Shown: positions 18,793 through 27,059 of the stretch, one piece after another
Position numbering within the stretch: the first letter of the stretch is position 1
Layout: each line of letters opens with the position of its first letter
Origin: Planctomycetota bacterium
Lineage (GTDB): Bacteria > Planctomycetota > UBA1135 > GCA-002686595
Reading direction: 5' to 3'
Assembly (NCBI GenBank): GCA_020847695.1
Contig: JADLBP010000040.1
Coordinates: 1-56,528, forward strand
DNA length: 56,528 bases
The notes under the pieces: model-generated
The model's database searches: none
What the model was told of the DNA's origin: nothing
Seen by the model: the letters and a program-made list of their open reading frames with translations, nothing else
Program-made: the position numbers and the translations under genes

Positions 18793-20706
18793 TCAGGCGT
18801 CGGGGTCGACCTCGAAGCGCTTGAGGAAGTCCTCGATCTTCTCGACGTCCTCGAGCTTGGTGATCAGGAGCTCCATCGCTTCGTACGGATTCATCTTCGC
18901 GAGCACGCGCCGGAGGATGTGGATCTGCTTCAGCTTGCGCGCGGAGATCAGCTTCTCTTCCTTGCGCGTCCCCGACTTCTCGATGTCGATCGCCGGGAAG
19001 ATCCGTCGGTCGGAGAGACGCCGCGACAGCACGAGCTCCATGTTGCCGGTGCCCTTGAACTCCTCGAAGATCACCTGGTCCATCCGCGAGCCGGTGTCGA
19101 CCAGCGTCGTGCCGAGGATCGTCAGAGAGCCCGCGGTCTCGGTGTTGCGCGCCGAGCCGAAGAACGCCTTGGGCTTCTCCATCGTGCGCGAGTCGATACC
19201 GCCGGACATCGTCCGGCCGGAACCCGCCTGCGCGCTGTTGTAGGCGCGAGCGAGGCGCGTGATCGAATCGAGCAAGAGCACGACGTCCTTGCCCAGCTCG
19301 ACCAAACGCTGCGCGCGCAGTTGCACGGCTTCCGCCACCTGGCAGTGCCGCTCCGCGAGCTCGTCGTTGGTGCTGACGAAGACGTGACCGCGCGAGACCG
19401 AACGCTTCCATTCGGTCGCTTCCTCGGGCCGCTCGTCGACCAAGAGCACGATCAACTCGACGTCGGGATAGAAGTCCTCGATCGCCTTCGCGAACTTGCG
19501 CATCAGGATCGTCTTGCCCGACCGCGGCGGCGCGACGAGCAAGCCGCGGGTGCCGCGGCCGATCGGACAGAGCAGGTCGAGGATCTTGAGGTTGACGTCG
19601 CCCGACGGATCGCCGACCGCGTAGTGGAAGTCGGGATCGATGCTGGTCAGGCGCTTGAACGCCGGCAGATTCGCGATCTCGCGCGGATTCTGGCCGTCGA
19701 CCGTCGTGACGTCCTGCAGCTGGTGCTTGCTCGGACCGCCGCGGACGATCGGGCCTTCGATCACCGAGCCGTCGCGCAGCTTGTAGCGCGCGACCAGCGA
19801 CTGCGGCACGAACACGTCGTCGTTCGAGCCTAGGAGATCGTTCTCGAAGCGGCGCAGGTAGCCGGTGTGCCCCTTCTCGAGCACGAGCATGCCGCTCGCG
19901 GGCGCGAGCGCTTCGCGTTCGGGGCGCGGTTCGCGCACGCGCTCGTCGCGCGGGCGCTCGACCTCGGCGCGCGGCTCTCCGCCCTCGACCACCGCGGCGA
20001 CCGCGGGGCTCGCCGGTCCGCGCGGTCCGCCGTCCTGGAAGCCGCCTCCGCGTCCGCCGCGACCGCGCCGACGCCTGCGGCGTCGACCTTGGCGCCCATC
20101 GCCGAAGCCGCCGTCGCGCGCGCCGCCGCCGTCGGCGAAACCGTCGCGCGGGCGCTCGCCCTGCTCGCGGCGCTGCGGGTCGCCGACCGGGGCGCGCGCG
20201 TCCGCCGCGGGACCGCGCTCGGCGTTCGGTGCACCGCCGTCGCGCGGCGGCCGCGGCTCGTAGGGAGCTCGCGCATCGCGCTCGCGACGCGGATCGAAGC
20301 GCTCGCGCGGGCCGCGGTCGTCGGGCCGACGCTCGGAGCGCTCGGGCCGCGCGTCGGGCGCGCGCTCACGGAACTCCGGAGCACCGCCGCCTCGCGGTGC
20401 GGCGGCGTCGTCGCGCGGCGCCACGGCGCCGGGGGCGTCGCCGACGGACGCTCCGGTGCCCGCGTCGGCGCGCGGTCCGGCGCCTTCGAGCGGCGCTTCG
20501 CCGTCCTGGCCCGGCCGCCGGCGACGGCGTCCACCGCGGCGCCCGTGGCCGCGTCGATTCTCGGAGCGTCGCCAGTCGCGACGGTCGCCATCGGGGCCCG
20601 CAGGGCCGCTTTCGCGCCCCTTCGACGACGCGGGGTCGCCGAAGATCATCGCGCCGAAGGGCACGTCGTCCGGGTCTCCGCTGCTTGCGTGATTGGATTC
20701 GGTCAA
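18793..20706 (-). CDS. rho: Transcription termination factor Rho with a very long disordered N-terminus
   Basis: A 637-aa protein. The C-terminal 365 residues are a normal Rho core: cold-shock-like RNA-binding domain from about 273 (GMLVLEKGHTGYLRR), Walker A in APPRSGKTILM, Walker B in ELIVLLVDERPEEATEW, and a Q/R-loop and secondary RNA site region around SGGIDSRTMEKPKAFFGSAR. Residues 1-272 are low-complexity and rich in Arg, Gly, Asp and Pro, with several RGG/RRRRR-like clusters. They replace the helical N-terminal bundle of E. coli Rho, for which I see no equivalent. The start is TTG 20706, preceded by GAGG six bases upstream. Rho unwinds RNA and ends transcription; the basic tail probably adds RNA binding. 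Confidence 0.95.
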   Translation of the reverse strand: MTESNHASSGDPDDVPFGAMIFGDPASSKGRESGPAGPDGDRRDWRRSENRRGHGRRGGRRRRRPGQDGEAPLEGAGPRADAGTGASVGDAPGAVAPRDDAAAPRGGGAPEFRERAPDARPERSERRPDDRGPRERFDPRRERDARAPYEPRPPRDGGAPNAERGPAADARAPVGDPQRREQGERPRDGFADGGGARDGGFGDGRQGRRRRRRRGRGGRGGGFQDGGPRGPASPAVAAVVEGGEPRAEVERPRDERVREPRPEREALAPASGMLVLEKGHTGYLRRFENDLLGSNDDVFVPQSLVARYKLRDGSVIEGPIVRGGPSKHQLQDVTTVDGQNPREIANLPAFKRLTSIDPDFHYAVGDPSGDVNLKILDLLCPIGRGTRGLLVAPPRSGKTILMRKFAKAIEDFYPDVELIVLLVDERPEEATEWKRSVSRGHVFVSTNDELAERHCQVAEAVQLRAQRLVELGKDVVLLLDSITRLARAYNSAQAGSGRTMSGGIDSRTMEKPKAFFGSARNTETAGSLTILGTTLVDTGSRMDQVIFEEFKGTGNMELVLSRRLSDRRIFPAIDIEKSGTRKEEKLISARKLKQIHILRRVLAKMNPYEAMELLITKLEDVEKIEDFLKRFEVDPDA

Positions 20707-20925
20707 GTTGGACCTCGAGAGAGATCGGTCCTCGTGCCCGTGGTGTCCGCGGAGTTCGCGCGTCGATCCGCGTCAGGAACTCCTCGGTCGACCGGCGTGC
20801 GCCGAGCGCAGGTAGAACGATCCAGGATCGCCGCGAACTCCCGAGTCGAAGCGCTTGGTCGGCGCCGGCCCGCGCGCGCCCGTGAGGGACGCGAGAGAGC
20901 TCGCTCGGCAGTCCTAGATCTTCCT

Positions 20926-20941
20926 CAAGACGCTCGTCTTG
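20926..20941. repeat. Short inverted repeat in the rho leader region
   Basis: CAAGACG, a two-base spacer, then CGTCTTG: a perfect 7-bp dyad about 220 bases upstream of rho. It could be an operator or an RNA hairpin in the rho leader; function unproven. Confidence 0.35.
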
Positions 20942-21148
20942 CCCGGCGACGCACTATCGCGAACGCGTTGCCGTGGCTTCCCGGGCTCTCCGTCGGCCCA
21001 CTCGGGGCGTCTGACGGGGCTTGGGGTGGACGTGGGGTCCAGGGGCCGCCGGAACCTGCGAGCTCTCGGCGACCCATGAAGCATGCCCGATCGAACGCGT
21101 CGACGGAACCGCCTTTTCAGGATTCCGACGTCTTTCGGAGCGGCACCG

Positions 21149-21174
21149 GGGCCCGCCGAAAAGCCCGGCGGCCC
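21149..21174 (-). terminator. GC-rich hairpin downstream of the phosphatase-cytochrome gene
   Basis: A CCGCCG/CGGCGG stem extended by GGG/CCC with one bulge and an A/T-containing loop, about 55 bases past the stop codon at 21230. No T tract follows. Confidence 0.4.
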
Positions 21175-21229
21175 GGCGGGAGCCCTGTTGGACCCCCGGC
21201 GAGCCGCCGTCGCGCGCAGCGCCGCGCGC

Positions 21230-22243
21230 TCAGTTGCGGTACTTCGCGTGGCACGCGGTGCAGCTCGCGGAGAGCGCCTGGTACGCGGCGTCCGCCGCCC
21301 CGGTCGCAGAGCCCGGCTGCCCGCCGGCGAGAGCGTCGCGCAGCGCCGCCGACTGGACGACCGATTCGCGCAGCCACTCCCTGAAGTCGTCGGGCTCGGT
21401 GCGCACCTCTTCGAGCGCCTCGCAACGCTCGAGCGCGGACGCGAGCTTGCTCGCCTCGTGCCGCGCGTCGAGGTCGGGATGGTCGGCGTTCGGCAGCCAC
21501 TTGGACTTCGAGAGCACTTTCAGGTTGTCGTCCGCACGCGACACCTCGACCATCCCGCCGCGGAATCCGTCGAACGGATGCGCGGCCGGGAAGTCGAAGC
21601 GGAAAGCGCGCGTCTCGGCTTCCGTCGGCAACTGCTCCTGCGCGATCTCGCGGTACAGACCTTCGTACGACGCCGCGGTGCCGCACCATTGACGCATCTC
21701 GGCGAGCGCCTGCTCGCGCGAGATCCCGTCGAGCACCAATCGGCCGATCGCCGCCGCCGCCGGACCGCGGTGCTTGCCGTGGAAACAGTGGACGTAGAAC
21801 GGCCCGCTCTTCTCGCGGAACGTCTTCGCGATCTTCAGCACCTCGTCGTCGGACATGCCCTTGTACTGCGTCGGCACGTGCACGTAGGTCATGCCGTGCT
21901 TGCGCGCGAGCTCGGCGTCGGGGACCTTGCCGTCGACCGAGAGGATCGTCTTCACCCCCATCGCCGCGAGCTCCTCGAACGCTGCCTCGCCGTGCGGTTC
22001 GGAGCCGGAGACGATGCGATCGCTCAGGTGGAAGACGTTGTGGAGCCCGCTCAGCTCCTGCGGCGCGGTCTGCGGGAGCGCGACGTGCGACGCGGTCTGG
22101 TACGCGCTGCCGTCGAGCGCGGCGAGCGGCGCCGCGGGCTCGGGGAGCACCCGCTCGTTCTCGACCGCCGAGCACGCGGCGAGCGCGGAGGCGACGAGGA
22201 TGGCGAGCGAAGCGGCGAGAAGGTGTCGGAGGGCTTGGTGCAT
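21230..22243 (-). CDS. Lipoprotein with a cysteine-based phosphatase domain and a C-terminal c-type cytochrome motif
   Basis: A 337-aa protein. The signal peptide ends in lipobox LAAC (Cys24), so it should be exported and lipidated. Residues about 65-200 resemble a dual-specificity/tyrosine phosphatase-like fold, with the loop HCFHGKHR giving the C-x5-R signature (Cys153, Arg159). The preceding segment GVKTILSVDG is typical of this fold. Near the C-terminus, CTACH (Cys328, Cys331, His332) is a covalent haem c site in the position seen in cytochromes c' and c-556, which end CxxCHxxYR; here it reads CTACHAKYRN. The mature protein would thus join a cysteine phosphatase to a haem domain outside the cytoplasm. 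Substrate and redox partner are unknown. The start is ATG 22243. Confidence 0.82.
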   Translation of the reverse strand: MHQALRHLLAASLAILVASALAACSAVENERVLPEPAAPLAALDGSAYQTASHVALPQTAPQELSGLHNVFHLSDRIVSGSEPHGEAAFEELAAMGVKTILSVDGKVPDAELARKHGMTYVHVPTQYKGMSDDEVLKIAKTFREKSGPFYVHCFHGKHRGPAAAAIGRLVLDGISREQALAEMRQWCGTAASYEGLYREIAQEQLPTEAETRAFRFDFPAAHPFDGFRGGMVEVSRADDNLKVLSKSKWLPNADHPDLDARHEASKLASALERCEALEEVRTEPDDFREWLRESVVQSAALRDALAGGQPGSATGAADAAYQALSASCTACHAKYRN

Positions 22244-22737
22244 GGCGATGTCAGGAATCGGAGGATCGGTGGGCCGCCCGCTGCACCCGGTCGCGAACGA
22301 TCGGGCGTTCCAGAGCGAAGTGACGCGACGAAAGCAACTGGCGGTCCGCTCGCGCGGGACGCGGCGAGCCCCGCGCGCGGCGTGGCCGTGTCGATCGCGA
22401 CACGCTCGCTGCGAGCGCGCTACGGCTGCGTAACTCGAATCGATCGGACCGCGAGCGTCGCGCGGAAGCTCGGTCGCGCTGCCGGTGGACCCGACGTCCC
22501 CGCGGCGCCAGCCGCGACGAGAGAGCGCGCGCGGAGGACGGTCGTCGCAGGCGAGCCGTCTGCGCTGGACGCGGAAGTCGACGCCGACGAGCGCACGAGG
22601 CAGTTCGAATCGCGCAGCGCATCGGGGTCGACGCGTGCCGACGCACAGGGCGCGGCGGCGGACGGTGAGCGCCGGGACGATCAGTCTGCGACAGCAGCGG
22701 CAGCCTGCGACAGCAGCAGGGGCCTGCGAGAGCAGGT
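22244..22737. other. Non-coding stretch between the phosphatase gene and tRNA-Pro
   Basis: About 490 bp with no convincing gene. It contains tandem inverted repeats at 22388-22416 (GTGTCG/CGACAC followed by GCTCGC/GCGAGC) and the three-copy hairpin repeat just downstream of the tRNA. It may hold the phosphatase promoter, which I cannot place. Confidence 0.5.
22686..22735 (-). repeat. Three tandem hairpin-forming repeats downstream of tRNA-Pro
   Basis: CTGCGACAGCAG occurs at 22686 and 22705, and the variant CTGCGAGAGCAG at 22724, with a 19-base period. On the minus strand each can fold as CTGC/GCAG (or CCTGC/GCAGG) with a short loop. The first hairpin starts a few bases after the encoded CCA of the tRNA, so the array may act in 3' processing or termination. 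Confidence 0.55.
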
Positions 22738-22815
22738 TGGTCGGGGTGATAGGATTTGAACCTACGACCTCTGCGTCCCGAACGCAGCGCTCTAGCCAAG
22801 CTGAGCCACACCCCG
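22738..22815 (-). tRNA. tRNA-Pro, anticodon CGG, CCA encoded
   Basis: A full cloverleaf reads on the minus strand. The acceptor is CGGGGTG (22815-22809) pairing with CACCCCG (22748-22742). The D arm begins GGCTCAG. The anticodon stem CTGCG/CGCAG has loop TTCGGGA, so the anticodon is CGG, reading CCG (Pro). The T arm contains GGTTCAAATCC. The discriminator base is A and is followed by an encoded CCA (22740-22738). Confidence 0.96.
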
Positions 22816-22831
22816 ACGGTGAGAGCGAAGC

Positions 22832-22860
22832 ACGATAGGCGCCGCCGGCTCCTGCGTCAA
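22832..22860 (-). promoter_or_regulatory. Promoter of tRNA-Pro
   Basis: On the minus strand TTGACG (22860-22855), a 17-base spacer and TATCGT (22837-22832) give a near-consensus housekeeping promoter. Transcription would start about 10 bases before the mature tRNA 5' end. Confidence 0.75.
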
Positions 22861-22894
22861 CCCGCGGCCGGCGAATGGAGCGACGATCGCGCCC

Positions 22895-24526
22895 TCAGCG
22901 GCCCAAATCGACGAAGATCCCGCCGTTCTGCTCGGCCAGGGCCTTCATGAAGTCCTTCTGGAACTCGCCGATCGCGATCGTGTGCAGGACGATCTTGCGC
23001 AGCTCGTTCGCGCGCAGGACCTCCCGCAGGATGTCGTCGGTGTCGACGTACTCCCCGGTCGAGGGCCGACCGTCGGAGAGGAAGAAGACCGTGTCGACCT
23101 TGACCGCGTACGTCGCGTCGACCAGGGCGCCGCGCTCGGGCACGCCGAGAGCCGCCATCAGCGCGCCGAACGTATTGGTCTGCCCCCCATCGAGCCCGGC
23201 CGCGCCGGTCAATCCGACGCGCGCGAGATCGTCCTTCGAGTTGCCGCCGATCGCTTCCAGGCGCAGCACCCAGTCGCGCGCGGCGAGCTTGTTCGCCGGC
23301 GACGCGTCGACCAGGTCCTTCTTCCACGGCTTCACCGCGGTCGCGAACGACAGGATGTTGAAGCGCACGTTGGGCTCGAGCCGATCGATCGTGCGCGCGA
23401 GCTCGGTCTTGCAGATGTCGATGCGCATCATCGACGGGTAATTGCCGTCGACGAAGCGATCCTTCTCGACCACCATGTTCTCCATCGAGCCGGAGACGTC
23501 GATCACGAAGATGATCGAGATGCTCGGCGTCGTGATGTCGTGGTACGAGACCGCCTTGGTCTCGTGGTCGTCGTCGCCCGAGCCCGACTTGTTGCGGCCG
23601 TCCGCGTCGGCGCCGGTGCGCGGCCCGAGGCCCTTGCGCAACTCGCGGACTTGCTCCTCGCTCATCAGGATGTAGCCATCCTTGAGGTTGTCCCAGTACG
23701 CGCGCCACGCCTTCGCGTCGTTGCCGAACTCGCGGCCGAGGTGACGCGAGAGCGCCTCGACGATGTCGGGCGTCAGCCGGCCCTTCTCGACCTCGAGGCG
23801 CCGGATCAGGGGATCGATCGCTTCGACCGCGCGGACCATCGAGAGCGCGCGGATCGCGCTCGCGCGCACTTGCCAGATCGGATCGGAGAGCGCGTTGATC
23901 GCGAACGGGAGCACCAGCTTCGACTTCAACGCTGCGAGCGCGTCCATCGCGGTGAATCGCACCGCCGGCTCCTCGTCCTTGCACGCCGTGACGATCCACT
24001 TCGGCGCATCGGCTTCGCCGCTCGCGGCGAGCGCCTGCACCGACGCGCGGCGGACCTCCCAGCTCTTGCTCGCGAGCAACTTCGCGAGCGCCGCGCCGGA
24101 CGTCTTGTACTTCGCCGCCTGGAACGCCTGCAGGCACGCGACGAGCGTCGGCTCGTGTTTCTCGGTCGCCATCACCTCGACCAGGCGCGCGATCGGCGGC
24201 TCGCTCTTGAAGCTCGAAAGCACCGTGACGACGCCGGACTGGATGTCGGGCTCCTCGAGCTTCAACGTCGGCAGGATCGCGTCGACGACCTCGGCCGATT
24301 CGATGCCCTTCAGGCTCAGCACGGTCTCGCGGATCGTGACGACCGCGGCTCGGCGCTCCTTGTCGTCCTTGCCGGCCTTCTGGTACTCGCGCGAGTACTC
24401 TTTGAAGTACTTCTTGAAGTCGGCGACCGGGTCGGATTGCGGTGCGGCGAAAGCGTGCGCGCCGGAAAACGCGCAGAGCGCGACGAGCACCACGAACAAC
24501 GTGCGCAAGGGATGGGCGGTGAGCAT
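22895..24526 (-). CDS. Exported protein with HEAT-like repeats and a von Willebrand factor A domain
   Basis: A 543-aa protein with a clear signal peptide (residues 1-28, hydrophobic TLFVVLVALCAFSGAHAFA). Residues about 55-265 are helical repeats of HEAT type, with recurring pieces such as SWEVRRASVQALAASG and PIWQVRASAIRALSM. After a polar linker, the VWA domain begins at about 335 with an intact metal site (MIDAS), VIDVSGSM (Asp343, Ser345, Ser347), and continues with FNILSFAT and FFLSDGRPSTGEY. Both domain types bind proteins, so an extracytoplasmic adhesion or scaffold role is likely. HEAT plus VWA proteins are frequent in Planctomycetes. The start is ATG 24526; no strong ribosome site is seen. 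Confidence 0.85.
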   Translation of the reverse strand: MLTAHPLRTLFVVLVALCAFSGAHAFAAPQSDPVADFKKYFKEYSREYQKAGKDDKERRAAVVTIRETVLSLKGIESAEVVDAILPTLKLEEPDIQSGVVTVLSSFKSEPPIARLVEVMATEKHEPTLVACLQAFQAAKYKTSGAALAKLLASKSWEVRRASVQALAASGEADAPKWIVTACKDEEPAVRFTAMDALAALKSKLVLPFAINALSDPIWQVRASAIRALSMVRAVEAIDPLIRRLEVEKGRLTPDIVEALSRHLGREFGNDAKAWRAYWDNLKDGYILMSEEQVRELRKGLGPRTGADADGRNKSGSGDDDHETKAVSYHDITTPSISIIFVIDVSGSMENMVVEKDRFVDGNYPSMMRIDICKTELARTIDRLEPNVRFNILSFATAVKPWKKDLVDASPANKLAARDWVLRLEAIGGNSKDDLARVGLTGAAGLDGGQTNTFGALMAALGVPERGALVDATYAVKVDTVFFLSDGRPSTGEYVDTDDILREVLRANELRKIVLHTIAIGEFQKDFMKALAEQNGGIFVDLGR

Positions 24527-24664
24527 GGCAGGGAGCGGCAGTTTAGTCCGCTCGCCGGACCTATCGCATCCGCTGGGCGCGGTTTCGTCGCGCGCGGGCT
24601 CGCGCCGCGCGGGTGCGTGAACGCTCGCGAGGCGACGCCGTGGAGCGAAAGCCCACGAAACGCG

Positions 24665-24686
24665 ACCGGCCGCTCGCGCGGCCGGT
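24665..24686 (-). terminator. Strong hairpin downstream of the Pro/Glu-rich membrane protein gene
   Basis: A perfect 9-bp stem, ACCGGCCGC/GCGGCCGGT, with a four-base loop, 24-46 bases past the stop codon at 24711. The following minus-strand sequence CGCGTTTC is only weakly T-rich. Confidence 0.55.
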
Positions 24687-24710
24687 GTGCGGTTCCACGA
24701 GGGCTCGCGC

Positions 24711-26882
24711 TCAGGGCTTGATCGCGACCTTGGCACCGGTCTGGACCTGGATGTCCTTGCTCGCGAACGTGACGCGGGAGCCGTCCTTCGTCTGCACGAC
24801 GGTCTGGCCGCCTTCGGTCGAAAGGACCTTGCCGACGACGATTCCGCCGGGCGTCTTGATGCGCACGTCGCCGGCCGCATCCTTCGCCGGGTCGACCTTC
24901 GCGACGTCGATGCGCTCGATCTTCTGGATGCGATCCGCGGCGACGCCGATGCGGCCGAGGTCGGTGTTGAGCGTCACCTGGTTCTGCCCGACCGAGTAGA
25001 GCAGACCTTCGAGCACCTGCTTCTCCACGAGCAACACGCGCACGCGGCCGACGCTCGGCGTCAGCATGCGCTTCTCGCCCGCGATCGAGTCGAACGGGAT
25101 TGCGCTGTCGGTCCAGATGCCGGAGAGGTCCTGCGCGCTCGCACGGCGCAGGCCGCCCGCGTCGGTGGTCTTCTCGGGCTGCGCGGGCGTCGACTTCGAC
25201 GCTTGCGCGACCGCGGACGGCGACGCGCTCGGGATCTCGACTTTCTGCAAGCCCTCGGCGCCGCCCTTCGCGACCGGCGTCGTGTCCGCCGGCTTCGGGG
25301 GCGTCGCTTGCGCGACGGACTTCTCGGGGGCGACCACCGGCTTCTCCGGCGCGGCCGCGGGCTTCGCGGGTTCCGCCGCGGGCTTCGCCGGGGCTTGCGC
25401 GACGTCCGGCGCGCTCGCCGCGGGCGTCGCGTCGAGCTCGGCTGCGAGGTCGAGCGTCGCGACGCCGTGCGCGGCGTCCTCGTCGAGCCATCGCTTCGGC
25501 AGCGGCGAGTCGATCAGCGACCAGCCGGTCCATGAACCGGCGAGGTTCCGCGGCTCGGACGCAACCGGCGCGACGGCGACGGGCTCGGGCGCGACCGGCT
25601 GGAGCGTCGGCTCGAGCGCCGGCTCGACGGCGGGCTCGACCGGCGCGCGGACCACCGCCACGGGCTCGGGGGTCGCGTCCGGCACGACCGCGACGGCGCT
25701 CTCGGGCGCGGGGCGCAGCGCGGCGTCGTCCTCGAGTTCGGCGGCTTCGACTCCGGCGTCCTCGAACGGTTCGACCGCGACCACTTCGACCGGTGAGGGT
25801 TCGACGGCGATCGCCGGCGACACGATCGCGACGCTCGGCTCCGGCGCGACGTCGTTGTCGAACGGCACGAGCTCGCCCTCGGCGACGACGACCGCCTCGG
25901 GGCACGCACGTTCGTCGACCAGGCCATCGGCATCGGTCGCAAACCAAGTCGAGATCGACGCGCGCTCGTCCGCGGCGTCGGCGCCGAGTTCGACCTCCGG
26001 CACCTCGTCGTACGAGTCGACCTCTTCGTCGAGCGGCGGGAGCTCGCTCGGCTCTTCCGAAGCGAATGCGTCGTCGACGACGGGCTCGGCCGCGCCGGAA
26101 TCGAGCCACTGCGTCGGCGGCGGCATGTCGGCGGCGACCGTGTCGGCGTTCGAGTCGAACACGGGCTCGCTCTCGAGCCCGAAGCCCGCTTGCGCTTCGT
26201 CCGGAGTCGGCGGCGGCTCGCTCGGCGTGGGCTCGACGACGGCGACTTCGGCGACGGGTTCGCCGGTCGCGACCGAGCGACGGCCCGGATAGCGCGACGC
26301 GGCGGTCGGCGCGGGCTCGGCGAGCTTCGTCGGCTGCGGCACCGCCGACGCGTCGACCACCGACGGCGGCAGGTCGTCGGTCGTCGTCGACTGCGACGCG
26401 CGGAACGCGCTCCACGTCGCGAAGCCGATCATCCCGACCACCGCGGCGGCGCCAGCGAAGAGCATCGCGGGCTTCAGCTTGCGCACGGGCCGCTCGGGCT
26501 CGTGGTACTCGATCTCCGGCGCGGGCTCGATCGGCGGCTCGACGGGCGTCTCGTCGACCACCGGCGCGACGACGGTCTCCGGTTCCTGCGTCTGGAAGAG
26601 CCAGCTCGCGCCGGCGGCGTCCGCGCCTCCGGCCGGCGACGCGACGGGTTCTCGAGCGGCGAGCGGTGCGGCCGGAGCCTGGTCGATCGGCGGCGGCGGC
26701 GCGGCGCCGAGCTCTTGGTTCAGGCCGAGGAAGTCGGCCGCCTCCCCTTGGGCGTGGGGCAGATGATCGACGACGCTGCCGGGGGTCGCGAGTCGCGCGT
26801 TGTTCGCCGGACGGTTGCCGACGGGGCCGGTGCTCGCGTGCGGATCGCGTTCAGGCTGACCGTGAACTTGGTGATTCCCCAT
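24711..26882 (-). CDS. Single-pass membrane protein with a long Pro/Glu/Ala-rich linker and C-terminal beta domains; function unknown
   Basis: A 723-aa protein I cannot assign to a named family. Residues 1-138 are low-complexity and cytoplasmic by charge (KLKPAM precedes the helix). One membrane helix follows at about 140-162 (LFAGAAAVVGMIGFATW). Residues about 165-570 are extremely rich in Pro, Glu, Ala, Val and Ser. The last roughly 150 residues are structured. They include two similar stretches, one around LLVEKQVLEGLLYSVGQNQV and one around GGIVVGKVLSTEGGQTVVQ, that look like SH3-like or Sm-like beta repeats. The linker could span the cell envelope like TonB-type proteins do, but no TonB domain is seen. 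The start is ATG 26882; an in-frame GTG four codons upstream is possible. Confidence 0.75.
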   Translation of the reverse strand: MGNHQVHGQPERDPHASTGPVGNRPANNARLATPGSVVDHLPHAQGEAADFLGLNQELGAAPPPPIDQAPAAPLAAREPVASPAGGADAAGASWLFQTQEPETVVAPVVDETPVEPPIEPAPEIEYHEPERPVRKLKPAMLFAGAAAVVGMIGFATWSAFRASQSTTTDDLPPSVVDASAVPQPTKLAEPAPTAASRYPGRRSVATGEPVAEVAVVEPTPSEPPPTPDEAQAGFGLESEPVFDSNADTVAADMPPPTQWLDSGAAEPVVDDAFASEEPSELPPLDEEVDSYDEVPEVELGADAADERASISTWFATDADGLVDERACPEAVVVAEGELVPFDNDVAPEPSVAIVSPAIAVEPSPVEVVAVEPFEDAGVEAAELEDDAALRPAPESAVAVVPDATPEPVAVVRAPVEPAVEPALEPTLQPVAPEPVAVAPVASEPRNLAGSWTGWSLIDSPLPKRWLDEDAAHGVATLDLAAELDATPAASAPDVAQAPAKPAAEPAKPAAAPEKPVVAPEKSVAQATPPKPADTTPVAKGGAEGLQKVEIPSASPSAVAQASKSTPAQPEKTTDAGGLRRASAQDLSGIWTDSAIPFDSIAGEKRMLTPSVGRVRVLLVEKQVLEGLLYSVGQNQVTLNTDLGRIGVAADRIQKIERIDVAKVDPAKDAAGDVRIKTPGGIVVGKVLSTEGGQTVVQTKDGSRVTFASKDIQVQTGAKVAIKP

Positions 26883-27059
26883 AGGTGCGGACACGCAGGC
26901 GCGACGAATGCGGCCACGACCCAGGGAGGTCGCACGCCGATCGCGCTCGGGCGTCGGCGGCTAGATCGACCTCGGGGCGACCCATTCTTCACCGTCGAGA
27001 CGTGAAAGCCGGCGGGAAGATCTTTCGCGCCTCGCGAGGGCCCGCGCACACTGGAAGCG

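Larger units (their letters stand above)
20707..21229. other. Intergenic region upstream of rho
   Basis: About 520 bp without a convincing gene. It probably carries the rho promoter and leader. It contains a 16-base inverted repeat at 20926-20941 and a strong hairpin at 21149-21174 on the side of the phosphatase gene. No clear -35/-10 pair could be assigned. Confidence 0.5.

Noticed and set aside
22686-22735. The three-copy 19-base repeat considered as a CRISPR array.
   Set aside because: Units are contiguous and near-identical with no unique spacers of about 30 bases, and no cas genes are nearby.
22251-22811. A 186-aa minus-strand frame starting inside the tRNA-Pro gene.
   Set aside because: Its first 30 residues are the tRNA translated (RGRRFKSYHP is the usual T-arm artefact); the rest is Arg-rich with no motif.
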